Below are positions 23,228 through 31,725 of a DNA stretch of 31,749 nt, piece by piece. The stretch lies in NCBI GenBank assembly GCA_910586365.1, contig CAJUGP010000010.1, positions 1-31,749 on the forward strand, written 5' to 3'. Below the pieces are notes generated by a model. That model saw only the letters and a list, made by a program, of their open reading frames with translations. It had not been told where the DNA came from and did no database searches. The stretch is from an uncultured Christensenella sp. (GTDB taxonomy: Bacteria; Bacillota; Clostridia; Christensenellales; Borkfalkiaceae). The translations under genes were made by a program, and so were the position numbers. Within the stretch, counting starts at the first letter, position 1; the number at the start of each line of letters is the position of its first letter.

Positions 23228-26200
23228 TTACCAAGGGCGGGGCAGGTCGTTCTCGTCGAAATGAAACCACCCGTACCCGTCGTAATTGACCGTTAAATTA
23301 TCGGGAGCGGTCGCCCGATACAAATAACGTTTCACGTTGTTGTAATACGTTCCCGTTGCGCCCATGGGGCAGCCAAACAGGAAATATTCGCGGTTTATGC
23401 CGCTGTTATCGATCAGCGTTGTCGTTTCCTGCGGACTCATTTTGAAGAAAGTCGATTCGATGCCGTACTGCCCGTAAAACACGTAGTCGCCGATCGATTT
23501 GATATTGCCGTACAGCAGCACGTATTTGAGCGTATCGCAGTAACGCGTTTCGGCGTTGTTGGAAGGATTGATGGATACGGAGAACGAGAACGCGCGATCG
23601 CCGATCGTTTCGAGCGATTCGCACGCCGCAAAATAGGCGGCTTGCCTACATTCGTAAAAGGCGTAGTTCCCCACTGCGAGCACGCCTTCGGGAAGGCGAA
23701 TGCCCGCAAGCGTGGCGTGGTGTGCAAAGGCGTAATCGCCGATATGGGTAACGCCGCTCAAAAACGAAAGATCGGTGATCTGATTGCGCGCGGCGCAAAG
23801 CAGCACCTTTTTGCCGTCTTTGGAATAGAGCACGTTGTCCTTCGCTTTCAAATACGGATTGTTTTCGCTTACCGTAATCGTCTGCAACGCCGGCAGCTCC
23901 GCGAAGGCGGTGGGATCGACGTCCTTCAAGCCGCTGCCGATCGTAATCGAAGTCAGCTTGGAGCAATTCGTAAACGCCTTCGCCCCGAGCGCGGTTACGC
24001 TGTCGGGAATGACAAGGCTTTTGATCTTCGCATTGTTCATGAACACGCCGCTTTCGATTTCGACCGTGCCCTCACGGATCACGACGTCAGGCGAGATCCC
24101 GACGTAGATCACAAGTTTGTTTCCGCTGTAAATCAGATTGCCGTCCGAGCTGAACGTAGGATTATTTTCGTCGATCGAAAACGATTCCACCGCAGAACTC
24201 AGCAAGATACCCGCGCCGATCTGCCGCACGGTGGAAGGCAGATGCAAGCTCTTAATGGACGACGAGCTGTAAAACGCGCCCTTGCCGATGTTTTCAAGCC
24301 CTTCGTTCAGCGTAAGCGCCGTCACCGACTTTTGATATTGGAAGGCATAGGGCAAGATAATCTTCACGCTTTCGGGCAAGCTCAAACTTGTCTGCAAACG
24401 GGCGGGCGGCACCGAATAGAGCACCGCGCCGTCGGTATATTCTTCGCCGCACACGCTTTTGCCGTACAACACACCTTCCGTCGCGCGGAAGGATACGTTC
24501 CCCTCCGCCACCGCGATCTCTTCCAAGCTGTTGCACTGGTAAAGCGCGACCTTCGCATCGCCGAACGTTACGCCGTCCGCAAGATAGGTATACACGCCGA
24601 ATACGTCGACGCCGCTTCCGAGCGTGATTTTTTTCAACGCGTCGCAGCGTTGGAAGGCATAGCCGTACACCGTTTCCACGCTGTCGGGCAAGACCACTTC
24701 TTCCAGCGCGTAGCAATAGGAAAACGCGCGCTCGCCGATCGAAACGAGCTGTTCGCTCCAAACGATATTTTTGAGCACCGAACAGCGCGAGAAGGCGCGT
24801 TCGCCCACTTCCGTCACGTTCCCGAGCGACACGCTTTCAAGCGTTTCGATATAATAAAAACAATATTCGGGCACGGCAGCAATCTGTTCGGGGATTTCCA
24901 CCGAAGTCAATTTGCATTCCTGAAAGCAACGGTCGCTCAGCCGAGTAAGCTGCGTGCAGTGCGATAGATCGATGCTCGTGAGTTGGCTGCCGTAGAACGC
25001 CGCGCTGCCGAGCGACTCGATCGCCGCGGGCAGGCGCACGCTTTGCAAGCCGCTGCTGTGGAAGGCGCTCGCGCCGATCTCTTTGAGCGTTTCGGGAAGA
25101 GCCAGCTGCGTGAGCGAACGGCAACGCTGAAACGCCCCCGCACCGATCGCCCTTAAATCGACGGGCAGATCGATCTCCTTTAAGCTTTCGCAGCCGTAGA
25201 ACAGCATTTCGGGCACCATTCCGTTTTCGCGTACCCTGCTCTCGTCCTGCCAATTTACGTTTTGGAACCCTTCCACCGTTTCGAGCGATTTGCAGCCGTA
25301 GAACACCGCCGACCCGAACGAAACGAGCGAGGAAGGGAGCGAAATGCTTTTCAGAGAAATGCAGCCCGAGAAGGCCGAACCGCCGATGCTCTCCAATTCG
25401 TCGCCCAAATCCACGGAAACAAGCTGTTCGCAGCGCGCGAACGCATCGCCCGCCACGGTTTTCGTTCCCTCTTTGAGCTTATACGTCGTGATTGACTTAT
25501 CGAGGATCATGCTCAGCGTATATTTTCCCGCATCGTCCTCGATATAGAGGGCAACGCCGTCGTCGATACTCAGCGACGTTCCGACGAACACGCCCGACAT
25601 GATCGACTTTACGTTCTCGAATCCGTCCACGTTCGTGAGCTTGGAATAGGCGAAGCAATAATTTTGCAGCGTGGTCACGCTGTCGGGAATGACGAGCGTT
25701 TCGATCTGCCAATAGGCGCACGAATAGGTTGCGAACACCTCGAGGTTTTCGTGAAAGTCGTTCATCAGCGAGCTTGCGGGCATGAAATACAGCGTTTTGT
25801 AATCTTTGGAGTAAACCGCCCCTTTATATGAAGAATACGCCGCGTTGCCGCCGTCGACCGTAACCGCCTGCAACCCCGTCGTGTTCACGCGGCGGCTGAG
25901 CGGAAACTCGAACCGCGCCGTGGAAGGAACGTGCAGCGTTTCAAACGAAATAGAAGTTGCCTGCGGCGTCGAGGAAAACACCGAATGCAGATCGACAAAG
26001 GTTACGCCCTCGGGAATTTTCAGCGTTTGGATCTGCTCGCCCGTATAGCCCGAAAACACCCTTCTGCCCGCGCGGTCGTAAGAAAGGCGCAGCGCGGAAC
26101 GTTCTTCCTGCGTAAGATAACGCGCGTGCAAATCGATTTGAACGCCGCCGCTTTGCGTGTGGGAAAGCGGACGGACGCCCGTTACAAGGTTGCCTTCGCC

Positions 26201-26764
26201 GTCGCTCCAACCGTTAAAGAGCATCGTTTTGTTCTCGTTTTCCACGCGCGCCGCCGCATCGGTCGAATAATTGTAATCGTCCAGCGACACCCAGACCGAA
26301 AGATCGAGCGTTTCGGTCAGAGCGGCGGAAGCGGAAACGCTTTTCCAAAGCGTCTGCTTTTGATCGTCGAGGTAAAAATTCACGGTGTAGTCGTTTACGT
26401 CGTAAAAGATATACCCAACGGCTTTTTTGTATTTGACCGAAATACGCTTTTCGGCGCCCGCCGTTTCCAGATCGAATTTTTCATATTTCACCGTGCCGTC
26501 CGTTAAATGGCGGCGGGTAACTTCCACCTCGTTTCCGTCGCCGTCGACGAGCGTGCAGCCGCAGCGTACGATCACGTCCACGGGATCGATCTGCATGCCG
26601 CGCGCAAAGCTTAAACGGTCGGTTTCGATATCGAACACGGCGTTGGCTTGAATACCGGGGATTTCGTGTTTGCCCTGATACGATCCGCAGGCGGCAAGCG
26701 CGCAGATGCCGACAAGCGCCGAAAAAACGGTTAAGAGTATTGTAAATAATTTTCTGCTCTTCAT
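23228..26764 (-). CDS. BspA-type leucine-rich-repeat lipoprotein
   Basis: The 1178-residue protein carries a perfect lipobox LAAC (C26 in this numbering) and is predicted to be lipid-anchored on the outer face of the membrane. After an N-terminal region of about 230 residues with Ig-like or beta-strand character, it is built of many BspA/LRR_5 repeats, each with a variant of L-x-IGxxAFxxCxxLxxIxLPxSL. Such repeats mediate protein or surface binding. The ATG at 26764 is chosen over a GTG at 26773 because AGGTG precedes it by 6 nt. The GTG would overlap the kinase stop by 4 bp. It sits between a hybrid sensor kinase and MoxR, so it may be a sensor ligand or client of that envelope system. The C-terminus (NYDGYGWFHFDENDLPRPW) has no anchor motif. 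Confidence 0.92.
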   Translation of the reverse strand: MKSRKLFTILLTVFSALVGICALAACGSYQGKHEIPGIQANAVFDIETDRLSFARGMQIDPVDVIVRCGCTLVDGDGNEVEVTRRHLTDGTVKYEKFDLETAGAEKRISVKYKKAVGYIFYDVNDYTVNFYLDDQKQTLWKSVSASAALTETLDLSVWVSLDDYNYSTDAAARVENENKTMLFNGWSDGEGNLVTGVRPLSHTQSGGVQIDLHARYLTQEERSALRLSYDRAGRRVFSGYTGEQIQTLKIPEGVTFVDLHSVFSSTPQATSISFETLHVPSTARFEFPLSRRVNTTGLQAVTVDGGNAAYSSYKGAVYSKDYKTLYFMPASSLMNDFHENLEVFATYSCAYWQIETLVIPDSVTTLQNYCFAYSKLTNVDGFENVKSIMSGVFVGTSLSIDDGVALYIEDDAGKYTLSMILDKSITTYKLKEGTKTVAGDAFARCEQLVSVDLGDELESIGGSAFSGCISLKSISLPSSLVSFGSAVFYGCKSLETVEGFQNVNWQDESRVRENGMVPEMLFYGCESLKEIDLPVDLRAIGAGAFQRCRSLTQLALPETLKEIGASAFHSSGLQSVRLPAAIESLGSAAFYGSQLTSIDLSHCTQLTRLSDRCFQECKLTSVEIPEQIAAVPEYCFYYIETLESVSLGNVTEVGERAFSRCSVLKNIVWSEQLVSIGERAFSYCYALEEVVLPDSVETVYGYAFQRCDALKKITLGSGVDVFGVYTYLADGVTFGDAKVALYQCNSLEEIAVAEGNVSFRATEGVLYGKSVCGEEYTDGAVLYSVPPARLQTSLSLPESVKIILPYAFQYQKSVTALTLNEGLENIGKGAFYSSSSIKSLHLPSTVRQIGAGILLSSAVESFSIDENNPTFSSDGNLIYSGNKLVIYVGISPDVVIREGTVEIESGVFMNNAKIKSLVIPDSVTALGAKAFTNCSKLTSITIGSGLKDVDPTAFAELPALQTITVSENNPYLKAKDNVLYSKDGKKVLLCAARNQITDLSFLSGVTHIGDYAFAHHATLAGIRLPEGVLAVGNYAFYECRQAAYFAACESLETIGDRAFSFSVSINPSNNAETRYCDTLKYVLLYGNIKSIGDYVFYGQYGIESTFFKMSPQETTTLIDNSGINREYFLFGCPMGATGTYYNNVKRYLYRATAPDNLTVNYDGYGWFHFDENDLPRPW

Positions 26765-26769
26765 TCCAT

Positions 26770-28452
26770 TCACCTTGTTTTTTTCTTGGCGGCGATGATC
26801 TCGCCCGCGCGTTTTCTCAGTTCTTCAAAATTAACGGGTTTGGAAACGTGCCCGTCCATGCCCGCCTCTTCCGAAAGCTTTACGTCCTCGACGAACGCGT
26901 CCGCCGAAAGCGCGATAATCGGCACGGATTGCGCGTCGCCCTTTGCGCTTGCGCGGATCTCCCGCGCCGCCTCTCTTCCATTCAGCCGCGGCATCTGAAT
27001 ATCGAGCAAGATCAAATCGAAATAACCCTCTTTGCGCTCGGTAAACAGGTCGACCGCCTCGCGTCCGTCGCGCGCGTGCGCGACCTTCGCCCCCTCGCTT
27101 TCGAGAATGTCCACGGCGATTTCGGCGTTGATCTCGTTGTCCTCCGCAAGCAGAATCGAACACCCCTCGAACGTAAAATCCACGTCCTGCGGCTGTTCTT
27201 CCTGCAAGACGGGTTTCGTCATATCCTGTTGCACGTCGGCGACGGGCAGCGATAAAAACACCGAGAAGTCGGTGCCTTTGCCGAGCGTGCTGTCGATGAC
27301 GATATTGCCGCCCATCATGCGGACGATATTGTCGCAGATCGCAAGCCCCAGCCCCGTGCCGCCGTAATTGTGGGCGGTGGACGCCTCTTCCTGTTCAAAG
27401 GGACGCATGATCTTGCGGATATTTTCTGGCGCGATGCCCTTGCCCGTATCGCGCACGCGGATCATCATCTGCACGTTTCCGCCGATGCAGTCGAGCTGCT
27501 TAAAGGTGACGCTGATCTTACCGCCCGCAGGCGTAAATTTGTTGGCGTTGGAAACAAGATTGGTCACAACCTGCGTCAGCCGCAGTTCGTCGCAAACGAG
27601 ATAGCGCACCGAAAAATCCACCGTTTCCACGAGAAAATCGATGCCCTTTGCCGTGATCGTTCCGTTGAACATATTGCGGATTTTTTCCGCGAACGCGAAC
27701 ACGTCGGTATCCGTATTGAACAGGATCATCTTTCCGCTCTCGATTTTCGAGATATCGAGAATATCGTTGATCATGCCAAGCAGGAACACCGAAAGATCGC
27801 CCGCCCTGTCGAGATAGCTTTTCACCTTCTCCTTGTCGTCGATATTCATTTTCGCAAGCGCCATCATGCCCATCACGCCGTTCATGGGGGTGCGGATCTC
27901 GTGGCTCATGCTCGAAAGGAAGGTGGACTTCGCCGCCGCCTGCGTCAGCGCGGCGTCAAGCTCCTTGTTCATCTCGTCGCGTTTGTTCTTCTCTTGCGTA
28001 ATGTCGTAAATCGTAAAAGCCGTGTATTTTTTACCCTCGTATTCGGTGCGGAACGCTTCGATTTTACCGTATCGCCCGTCGATGCAAGGCAACTCGTAAG
28101 AGAACGCTTCCGTCCCCTGCCATGCGCGAAGGGCGTTTTCCAACGCGCGCGCGTCCTCGCGCGCGAGATTGCGTTTGAGCGCCTCGGCGTCGCGGAACGC
28201 CTCTTGCGCGCCGATCCCGAAAAACGCCGTCACGTTCTCGCTCACGTAGACGGGAAGTCCGCTTTCCGTTTCAAACAGCAGAAAGGCGCACGCCGCGCCG
28301 CCCCCGTAAACGGCAGCAAAAAGCCCGCCGTCGGCGACTTCGGCGGTCGTTTGTTCGGAATGACGCGAGCGCATCGCAATCACGCATACTAAGACTGCCG
28401 AACTTGCAACAAGCAGCAAGATCGCGCTGTATGCTATCACAAAGGCAATCAT
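26770..28452 (-). CDS. Hybrid sensor histidine kinase/response regulator
   Basis: The 560-residue protein has one N-terminal membrane helix (3-26) and a PAS-like domain (about 45-150). The HisKA domain carries SHEIRTPMNG (phospho-accepting H184), and the ATPase domain has an N-box TNLVSNANKFTP, DTGKGI and GGTGLGLAI. A C-terminal receiver domain (about 435-555) has the acidic pair AEDN, phospho-acceptor D484 in LLDIQMP, and SKPVNF. No large extracellular sensor loop and no HPt domain are present, so it probably senses an intracellular or membrane signal and hands phosphate to a separate HPt protein, or uses the receiver for self-control. It is the first gene after a promoter at 28484-28512 and overlaps or abuts the LRR lipoprotein gene. 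Confidence 0.95.
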   Translation of the reverse strand: MIAFVIAYSAILLLVASSAVLVCVIAMRSRHSEQTTAEVADGGLFAAVYGGGAACAFLLFETESGLPVYVSENVTAFFGIGAQEAFRDAEALKRNLAREDARALENALRAWQGTEAFSYELPCIDGRYGKIEAFRTEYEGKKYTAFTIYDITQEKNKRDEMNKELDAALTQAAAKSTFLSSMSHEIRTPMNGVMGMMALAKMNIDDKEKVKSYLDRAGDLSVFLLGMINDILDISKIESGKMILFNTDTDVFAFAEKIRNMFNGTITAKGIDFLVETVDFSVRYLVCDELRLTQVVTNLVSNANKFTPAGGKISVTFKQLDCIGGNVQMMIRVRDTGKGIAPENIRKIMRPFEQEEASTAHNYGGTGLGLAICDNIVRMMGGNIVIDSTLGKGTDFSVFLSLPVADVQQDMTKPVLQEEQPQDVDFTFEGCSILLAEDNEINAEIAVDILESEGAKVAHARDGREAVDLFTERKEGYFDLILLDIQMPRLNGREAAREIRASAKGDAQSVPIIALSADAFVEDVKLSEEAGMDGHVSKPVNFEELRKRAGEIIAAKKKTR

Positions 28453-28483
28453 AACTTACCCCGTTCCGATATTTTCCGCCATG

Positions 28484-28512
28484 ATTATACCATAAAACGT
28501 ATGCTTTTACAA
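28484..28512 (-). promoter_or_regulatory. Probable sigma-A promoter of the kinase/LRR/MoxR operon
   Basis: On the minus strand TTGTAA (28507-28512) and TATAAT (28484-28489) are 17 bp apart. The -10 box is perfect and the -35 box matches four of six bases. It lies about 30 bp upstream of the kinase ATG. Confidence 0.75.
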
Positions 28513-28554
28513 GAAAAGCACGGGTAATTTCACAAGAATTTTGCCCCGAAATGC

Positions 28555-28583
28555 AAAAACGACGGGGCAAAGCCCGCCGTTTT
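28555..28583 (-). terminator. Rho-independent terminator of the CNNM-type gene
   Basis: An 11-bp stem with one mismatch (28556-28566 with 28573-28583) and a 6-base loop is followed on the minus strand by five T. It begins 5 bp beyond the stop codon at 28588, and separates this gene from the kinase promoter. Confidence 0.85.
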
Positions 28584-28587
28584 ACGG

Positions 28588-29643
28588 TCATTCTTCGGTT
28601 TCGTCTACCGTTTCGGGCTGTTCCGGTTCGGGAATAAACGGTTGGAGCGGCGAGGTAACGGGCGTTAAGTCGTATTTATCGTCGATATCGCCCACAAGCT
28701 CTTCCACCATGTCTTCGCGGGTGATCAGCCCCAACGCGTTTCCGCGCGACCCCACGATCATCATATGCTCGCGCATGGTCTGCGTGCGTTTCATTAGCTC
28801 GGAAAGCTTTACGTCCGTCGTGGTATACGATACGGGACGGATGATATTATCGAAATCGCGCCTGCCCGCAAGCATGTTTTCGTAGAAATCGGCGCGGTAT
28901 AAAATGCCGATGATATTCCCCTTCGTGCCCTTGTAAACGGGAATACGCGAAAAGTTGGTTTCGCGGAAGAGCTTGTAAACAAGGCGCGAATTTTCGCGCG
29001 CTTCCACGGCGATCACCCGATCGAGCGGGATCATGCACGAACCCACGTGCAGATCGTCGAAGCGGAGCGACTTCGTAATGAGATCGTGCTCGTTCGCGTT
29101 GAGCACGCCGTCGTCGGCGACGTCGGAAACAAGCAGCTTGAATTCTTCCTCGGTGATCTTCGGTTTCTTTTTGTCGAGCCTGAGGATTTTGAGCACGAGC
29201 TTTTTCCACAGTCCGAACAGCACGTTCAGCGGGTAAAAAAGATAAGTAAACGCGGCAAGCGGATAAGCGGCAAAGAGCGCGAACGCTTCGGGCGCTTCCC
29301 GTGCAACCGTTTTCGGCGTGATCTCGCAGAACACGACGACGACGGCGGTCAAAACAACCGTTGAGATCGTCGGACCCAATTCCCCGCCCAACAGCTCGAT
29401 AAAGATGATCGTCGAAATGGTCGATCCCGCGATGTTGACGATGTTGTTGCCCAAAAGCAACGTCGTGAGAATTTTGTTATAATCCTCGCTCAACCGAAGA
29501 GCCAGTCGCGCCGAGCGTTTTTTGATCGCCAACCGACGCATGCGCACCGTCGAAAAACTGGTGTAAGCCGTCTCCGTCGCGCTGAAAAAAGCCGAGAACG
29601 CGAGGAGCACGATAAGCGCAATCCATAAACCGATTGTGCCCAT
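28588..29643 (-). CDS. CNNM/CorC-type membrane protein with CBS pair
   Basis: The 351-residue protein has the DUF21/CNNM transmembrane domain (three or four helices, residues 1 to about 125; AFFSATETAYTSF and LLLGNNIVNIAGST are diagnostic, with EITPKTVARE). A tandem CBS domain module follows (about 190-320; MIPLDRVIAVE, FSRIPVYKG, GNALGLITREDMVEELVGDI). Family members are linked to magnesium or other divalent-cation export and are often annotated as hemolysin-related. The C-terminal CorC/HlyC domain found in longer members is missing; the protein ends with a short acidic, Pro/Glu-rich tail. GGAGG lies 13 nt before the ATG, rather far, and a hairpin is just upstream, which may temper translation or transcription. 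Confidence 0.93.
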   Translation of the reverse strand: MGTIGLWIALIVLLAFSAFFSATETAYTSFSTVRMRRLAIKKRSARLALRLSEDYNKILTTLLLGNNIVNIAGSTISTIIFIELLGGELGPTISTVVLTAVVVVFCEITPKTVAREAPEAFALFAAYPLAAFTYLFYPLNVLFGLWKKLVLKILRLDKKKPKITEEEFKLLVSDVADDGVLNANEHDLITKSLRFDDLHVGSCMIPLDRVIAVEARENSRLVYKLFRETNFSRIPVYKGTKGNIIGILYRADFYENMLAGRRDFDNIIRPVSYTTTDVKLSELMKRTQTMREHMMIVGSRGNALGLITREDMVEELVGDIDDKYDLTPVTSPLQPFIPEPEQPETVDETEE

Positions 29644-29660
29644 AATAAAATAATTACCTC

Positions 29661-29695
29661 CAAAACGTTTGCCTTTGCGGCAAACCCGTTTTTTT
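29661..29695. terminator. Bidirectional hairpin between ttcA-like and CNNM-type genes
   Basis: GTTTGCC (29667-29673) pairs with GGCAAAC (29679-29685); flanking AAAACG/CGTTTT extends the stem to 12 bp with a two-base bulge. On the plus strand it ends in seven T. On the minus strand it is followed by GTTTTGGAGG, so the U-run touches the ribosome site of the CNNM-type gene. It may end the ttcA-like transcript or act as a leader attenuator. A weak AT-rich -10-like box lies at 29721-29726. Confidence 0.6.
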
Positions 29696-29761
29696 ATTCT
29701 ATACGAAAATGACCGTATATATTATATATCAATCATTTTTATGTATTCTAAACGCCGAACG

Positions 29762-30577
29762 TTAATAATGATCGCAAAAATTTCCGCGCACGCCGCCCTT
29801 CCGCCACCCGATAATGCAATCGAGCGCGACGTTGTGCACCGAATTGAAAATATTTTTCGCCGCGTCGGGGTTTGTTTCTTCCAAACGGGCGATCAGCTCT
29901 TTCATTTCCCTGCGCTTTCCGTCTTCCGCTTTGTCGCCCATACGCTCGGTAAAACGGCACGCGCAGCGCAGAAAGGTCAATCCGTTGTACTCCGCCCAGG
30001 CGATAATGTCGCGTTCGCGCACGCCGTATAACGGGCGGATCAGTTCCATGCCGGGGTGCGAAGTGGAACGCAGCTTGGGCAGCATGGTCTTAATTTCCGC
30101 GCCGTAAAGCATGCTCATGAGCGTGGTTTCCGCCGCGTCGTCGAAATGATGCCCGAGCGCGATTTTATTGCAGCCGAATTTTTTGGCGTACTCGTAAAGG
30201 TATCCCCGCCGCATGCGCGCGCACAGATAGCAAGGCGAACCGCCGCCCGCCGCATCGACCGCGGCAAAAATCTCGCTGCGGAAGATTTCGACGTCCACGC
30301 CCGTTTTTTGCGCGTTTTCCTCGATGAGCTGCCTGTTCGCGGGCGAATAGCCGGGATCCATGACGATAAACTTCGTCTCGAACGCGAACTGCCCGTGGCG
30401 CTGCAATTCCTGCATGCACTTGGCAAGCGCAAACGAATCTTTTCCGCCCGAGATACACACGGCAATCTTATCCCCTTCGGAAATGAGCGAATATCGTTTT
30501 ACGCTCTTGACGAAGGCGCACCAAATTTCCTTCCGAAATTTTTTGATGAGCGAACGCTCGATTTCTTCCGCGCTCAC
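29762..30577 (-). CDS. TtcA-family tRNA 2-thiocytidine biosynthesis protein (PP-loop ATPase)
   Basis: The 271-residue protein is an N-type ATP pyrophosphatase that adenylates a tRNA base for sulfur insertion, in TtcA members at cytidine 32. The PP-loop is SGGKDS (43-48). CYLC (C116, C119) and CAC (C205, C207) supply the cysteines expected to bind an iron-sulfur cluster, and GHHFDD (142-147) is conserved. The start is a GTG at 30577 that overlaps the stop of the flavoprotein gene by 4 bp, with GGAGG 7 nt upstream. The frame stays open far upstream, but that extension is a shadow of the flavoprotein gene and is Arg-rich and unlike any protein. TtcA-like assignment is good; the exact modified position is not proven. 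Confidence 0.9.
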   Translation of the reverse strand: MSAEEIERSLIKKFRKEIWCAFVKSVKRYSLISEGDKIAVCISGGKDSFALAKCMQELQRHGQFAFETKFIVMDPGYSPANRQLIEENAQKTGVDVEIFRSEIFAAVDAAGGGSPCYLCARMRRGYLYEYAKKFGCNKIALGHHFDDAAETTLMSMLYGAEIKTMLPKLRSTSHPGMELIRPLYGVRERDIIAWAEYNGLTFLRCACRFTERMGDKAEDGKRREMKELIARLEETNPDAAKNIFNSVHNVALDCIIGWRKGGVRGNFCDHY

Positions 30578-31425
30578 GCTCTTGCCTCCGCGCGCAGATA
30601 CGAGGCGACCGAATACGCCGCAACGCACCCTTCGCCCGCCGCTTTCACGTACTGGTACGGTCTGCCCGCCACGTCGCCCGCCGCGAACAGTCCTTTTAGG
30701 TTGGTCGAGCCGTCGCGCCGCGTGATCACGCGCTCGCCTTCGCATTCCAGCCCGCCGCACAGCGCGGAAGGCGGCACGCTCTCGGTCAAAAAGAACACGC
30801 CGTCCGCAGGATATGCCCCTTTGTCGGTGATCACCCGCTCCACGCGGTTTTCCCCTTCGACGCGCAAAACGCGCTCCTTGCAGACGGTTATGTTCGGCGA
30901 ACGGAACGAGCAGCCGAACGAACAAAAACAGCGCACCTCGGCGGCAAACGACGCCAAATACTCCGCCTCTTCGCAAAAGCGCGGCGAAAACAGCGCGACC
31001 GCGACTTTTTTTCCGCGGTACAGCGCGCCGTCGCACACGGCGCAGTAGCTCACCCCTTTGCCCAGATAAGCGCCCTCTCCCGCGACCGAACGCGTTTGCA
31101 CGCCCGTCGCCAAAATCACCGTTCGCGCCTCGAACGCTTCCGAAGCGACGGTAAGCATAAAATTCTCCCCCGTTTTGTAAACACCGTCCACGCGCTTTTG
31201 CACGCGTTCGACGCCCTCTTTTTCGCGCTGCGTTTCGAGCGCGGCGCAAAATTCTTTGCCGCCGCCCGTGAACGCGGGGAAATTGCGCACGTACTCCGCC
31301 TTTTTCGTCTTTTCGCCGAATCCGTCGTCCGCAAACCACAGATAACGAAGTTTCAAACTCTTTGCCGTAAGCGCGGCGGTATACCCCGCAACGCCGCCGC
31401 CCACGATTGCCGTATCGTAAATCAT
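30574..31425 (-). CDS. Thioredoxin-reductase-like flavoprotein without NADPH motifs
   Basis: The 283-residue protein matches low-molecular-weight thioredoxin reductases. It has an FAD-binding GGGVAG (9-14), ILATGVQTR, the redox-active CAVC pair (C128, C131) followed by DG, and a C-terminal GLFAAGDV. The segment that should contain the NADPH-binding GGGDSA reads VALFSPRF (143-150), and the HRR motif that binds the 2'-phosphate is replaced by CSFGCSF. A loss of this kind is known for ferredoxin-dependent flavin thioredoxin reductases of clostridia, so that is the favoured function. An unknown electron donor is the alternative. The protein is slightly shorter than usual (about 310). The gene overlaps the ttcA-like gene and has a weak ribosome site (AAGG, 13 nt away). 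Confidence 0.88.
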   Translation of the reverse strand: MIYDTAIVGGGVAGYTAALTAKSLKLRYLWFADDGFGEKTKKAEYVRNFPAFTGGGKEFCAALETQREKEGVERVQKRVDGVYKTGENFMLTVASEAFEARTVILATGVQTRSVAGEGAYLGKGVSYCAVCDGALYRGKKVAVALFSPRFCEEAEYLASFAAEVRCFCSFGCSFRSPNITVCKERVLRVEGENRVERVITDKGAYPADGVFFLTESVPPSALCGGLECEGERVITRRDGSTNLKGLFAAGDVAGRPYQYVKAAGEGCVAAYSVASYLRAEARA

Positions 31426-31451
31426 AGTTTCAGTATTGCCTTTTTTCTTTC

Positions 31452-31480
31452 AGTATATCACGCAAAACGGGCGCTGTCAA
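31452..31480 (-). promoter_or_regulatory. Sigma-A promoter of the flavoprotein/ttcA-like operon
   Basis: On the minus strand TTGACA (31475-31480) and TATACT (31452-31457) are 17 bp apart, about 25 bp before the ATG at 31425. It is divergent from the plus-strand promoter at 31559. Confidence 0.85.
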
Positions 31481-31558
31481 TTTGCTTTGAACGGAATTTT
31501 CTTTCCGCGTTATAAAAACGGCGCAAATAACCGAAAATAGGAAATAGCCTTGAGAAAT

Positions 31559-31587
31559 TTGACAAGCGGCGCGCGTGCCGTTATAAT
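31559..31587 (+). promoter_or_regulatory. Consensus sigma-A promoter of the plus-strand gene
   Basis: TTGACA (31559-31564) and TATAAT (31582-31587) are 17 bp apart with a GC-rich spacer. It lies 24 bp upstream of the GTG at 31612. Confidence 0.9.
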
Positions 31588-31611
31588 AGAACGAAAAGGA
31601 AAATTCTTCCA

Positions 31612-31725
31612 GTGAAGCAATCGGGCAAACGCGCGTTCGGCGCCAAAAAAATTGCATTTCTCGCCCTGACGTCGGCGCTCGCCCTCGTTTCTTTTTTGCT
31701 TGAAAGTCTTTTGCCCGCGCTCCCC
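31612..31725 (+). CDS. Probable Gx-transporter-family (HepT component I-like) membrane protein, N-terminal fragment
   Basis: Only 38 codons are genomic. They start at a GTG with AAGGA about 11 nt upstream. The translation has a basic start (KQSGKRAFGAKK) and then a first membrane helix (IAFLALTSALALVSFL) ending LESLLPAL. The LxxLTALALxxxxLESLxP pattern is typical of the N-terminus of Gx transporter/heptaprenyl diphosphate synthase component I-like proteins, which resemble ECF substrate-binding components. With so little sequence this is tentative. The frame continues into the adapter at 31726, but those codons are artificial. Confidence 0.5.

Noticed and set aside
23642..24967. Long plus-strand open frame (441 codons) opposite the LRR lipoprotein gene
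   Set aside because: It has basic, low-complexity composition and no ribosome site or recognisable domain, while the opposite strand encodes regular LRR repeats.
22277..26764. Whether the regular repeats of the LRR gene could be a CRISPR-like or satellite array
   Set aside because: The periodicity is at protein level (about 23 residues) with diverged DNA; there are no exact direct repeats with unique spacers.
29721..29726. AT-rich TATAAT-like box upstream of the CNNM-type gene as a promoter
   Set aside because: The -10 match sits in a run of alternating A and T and no acceptable -35 lies 16-18 bp upstream; it was mentioned only as a weak possibility.
30578..31339. N-terminal extension of the ttcA-like frame to 525 residues
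   Set aside because: The extension is Arg/Gly-rich and lies wholly inside the flavoprotein gene in another frame. The GTG at 30577 has a GGAGG site and an overlap typical of coupled genes.
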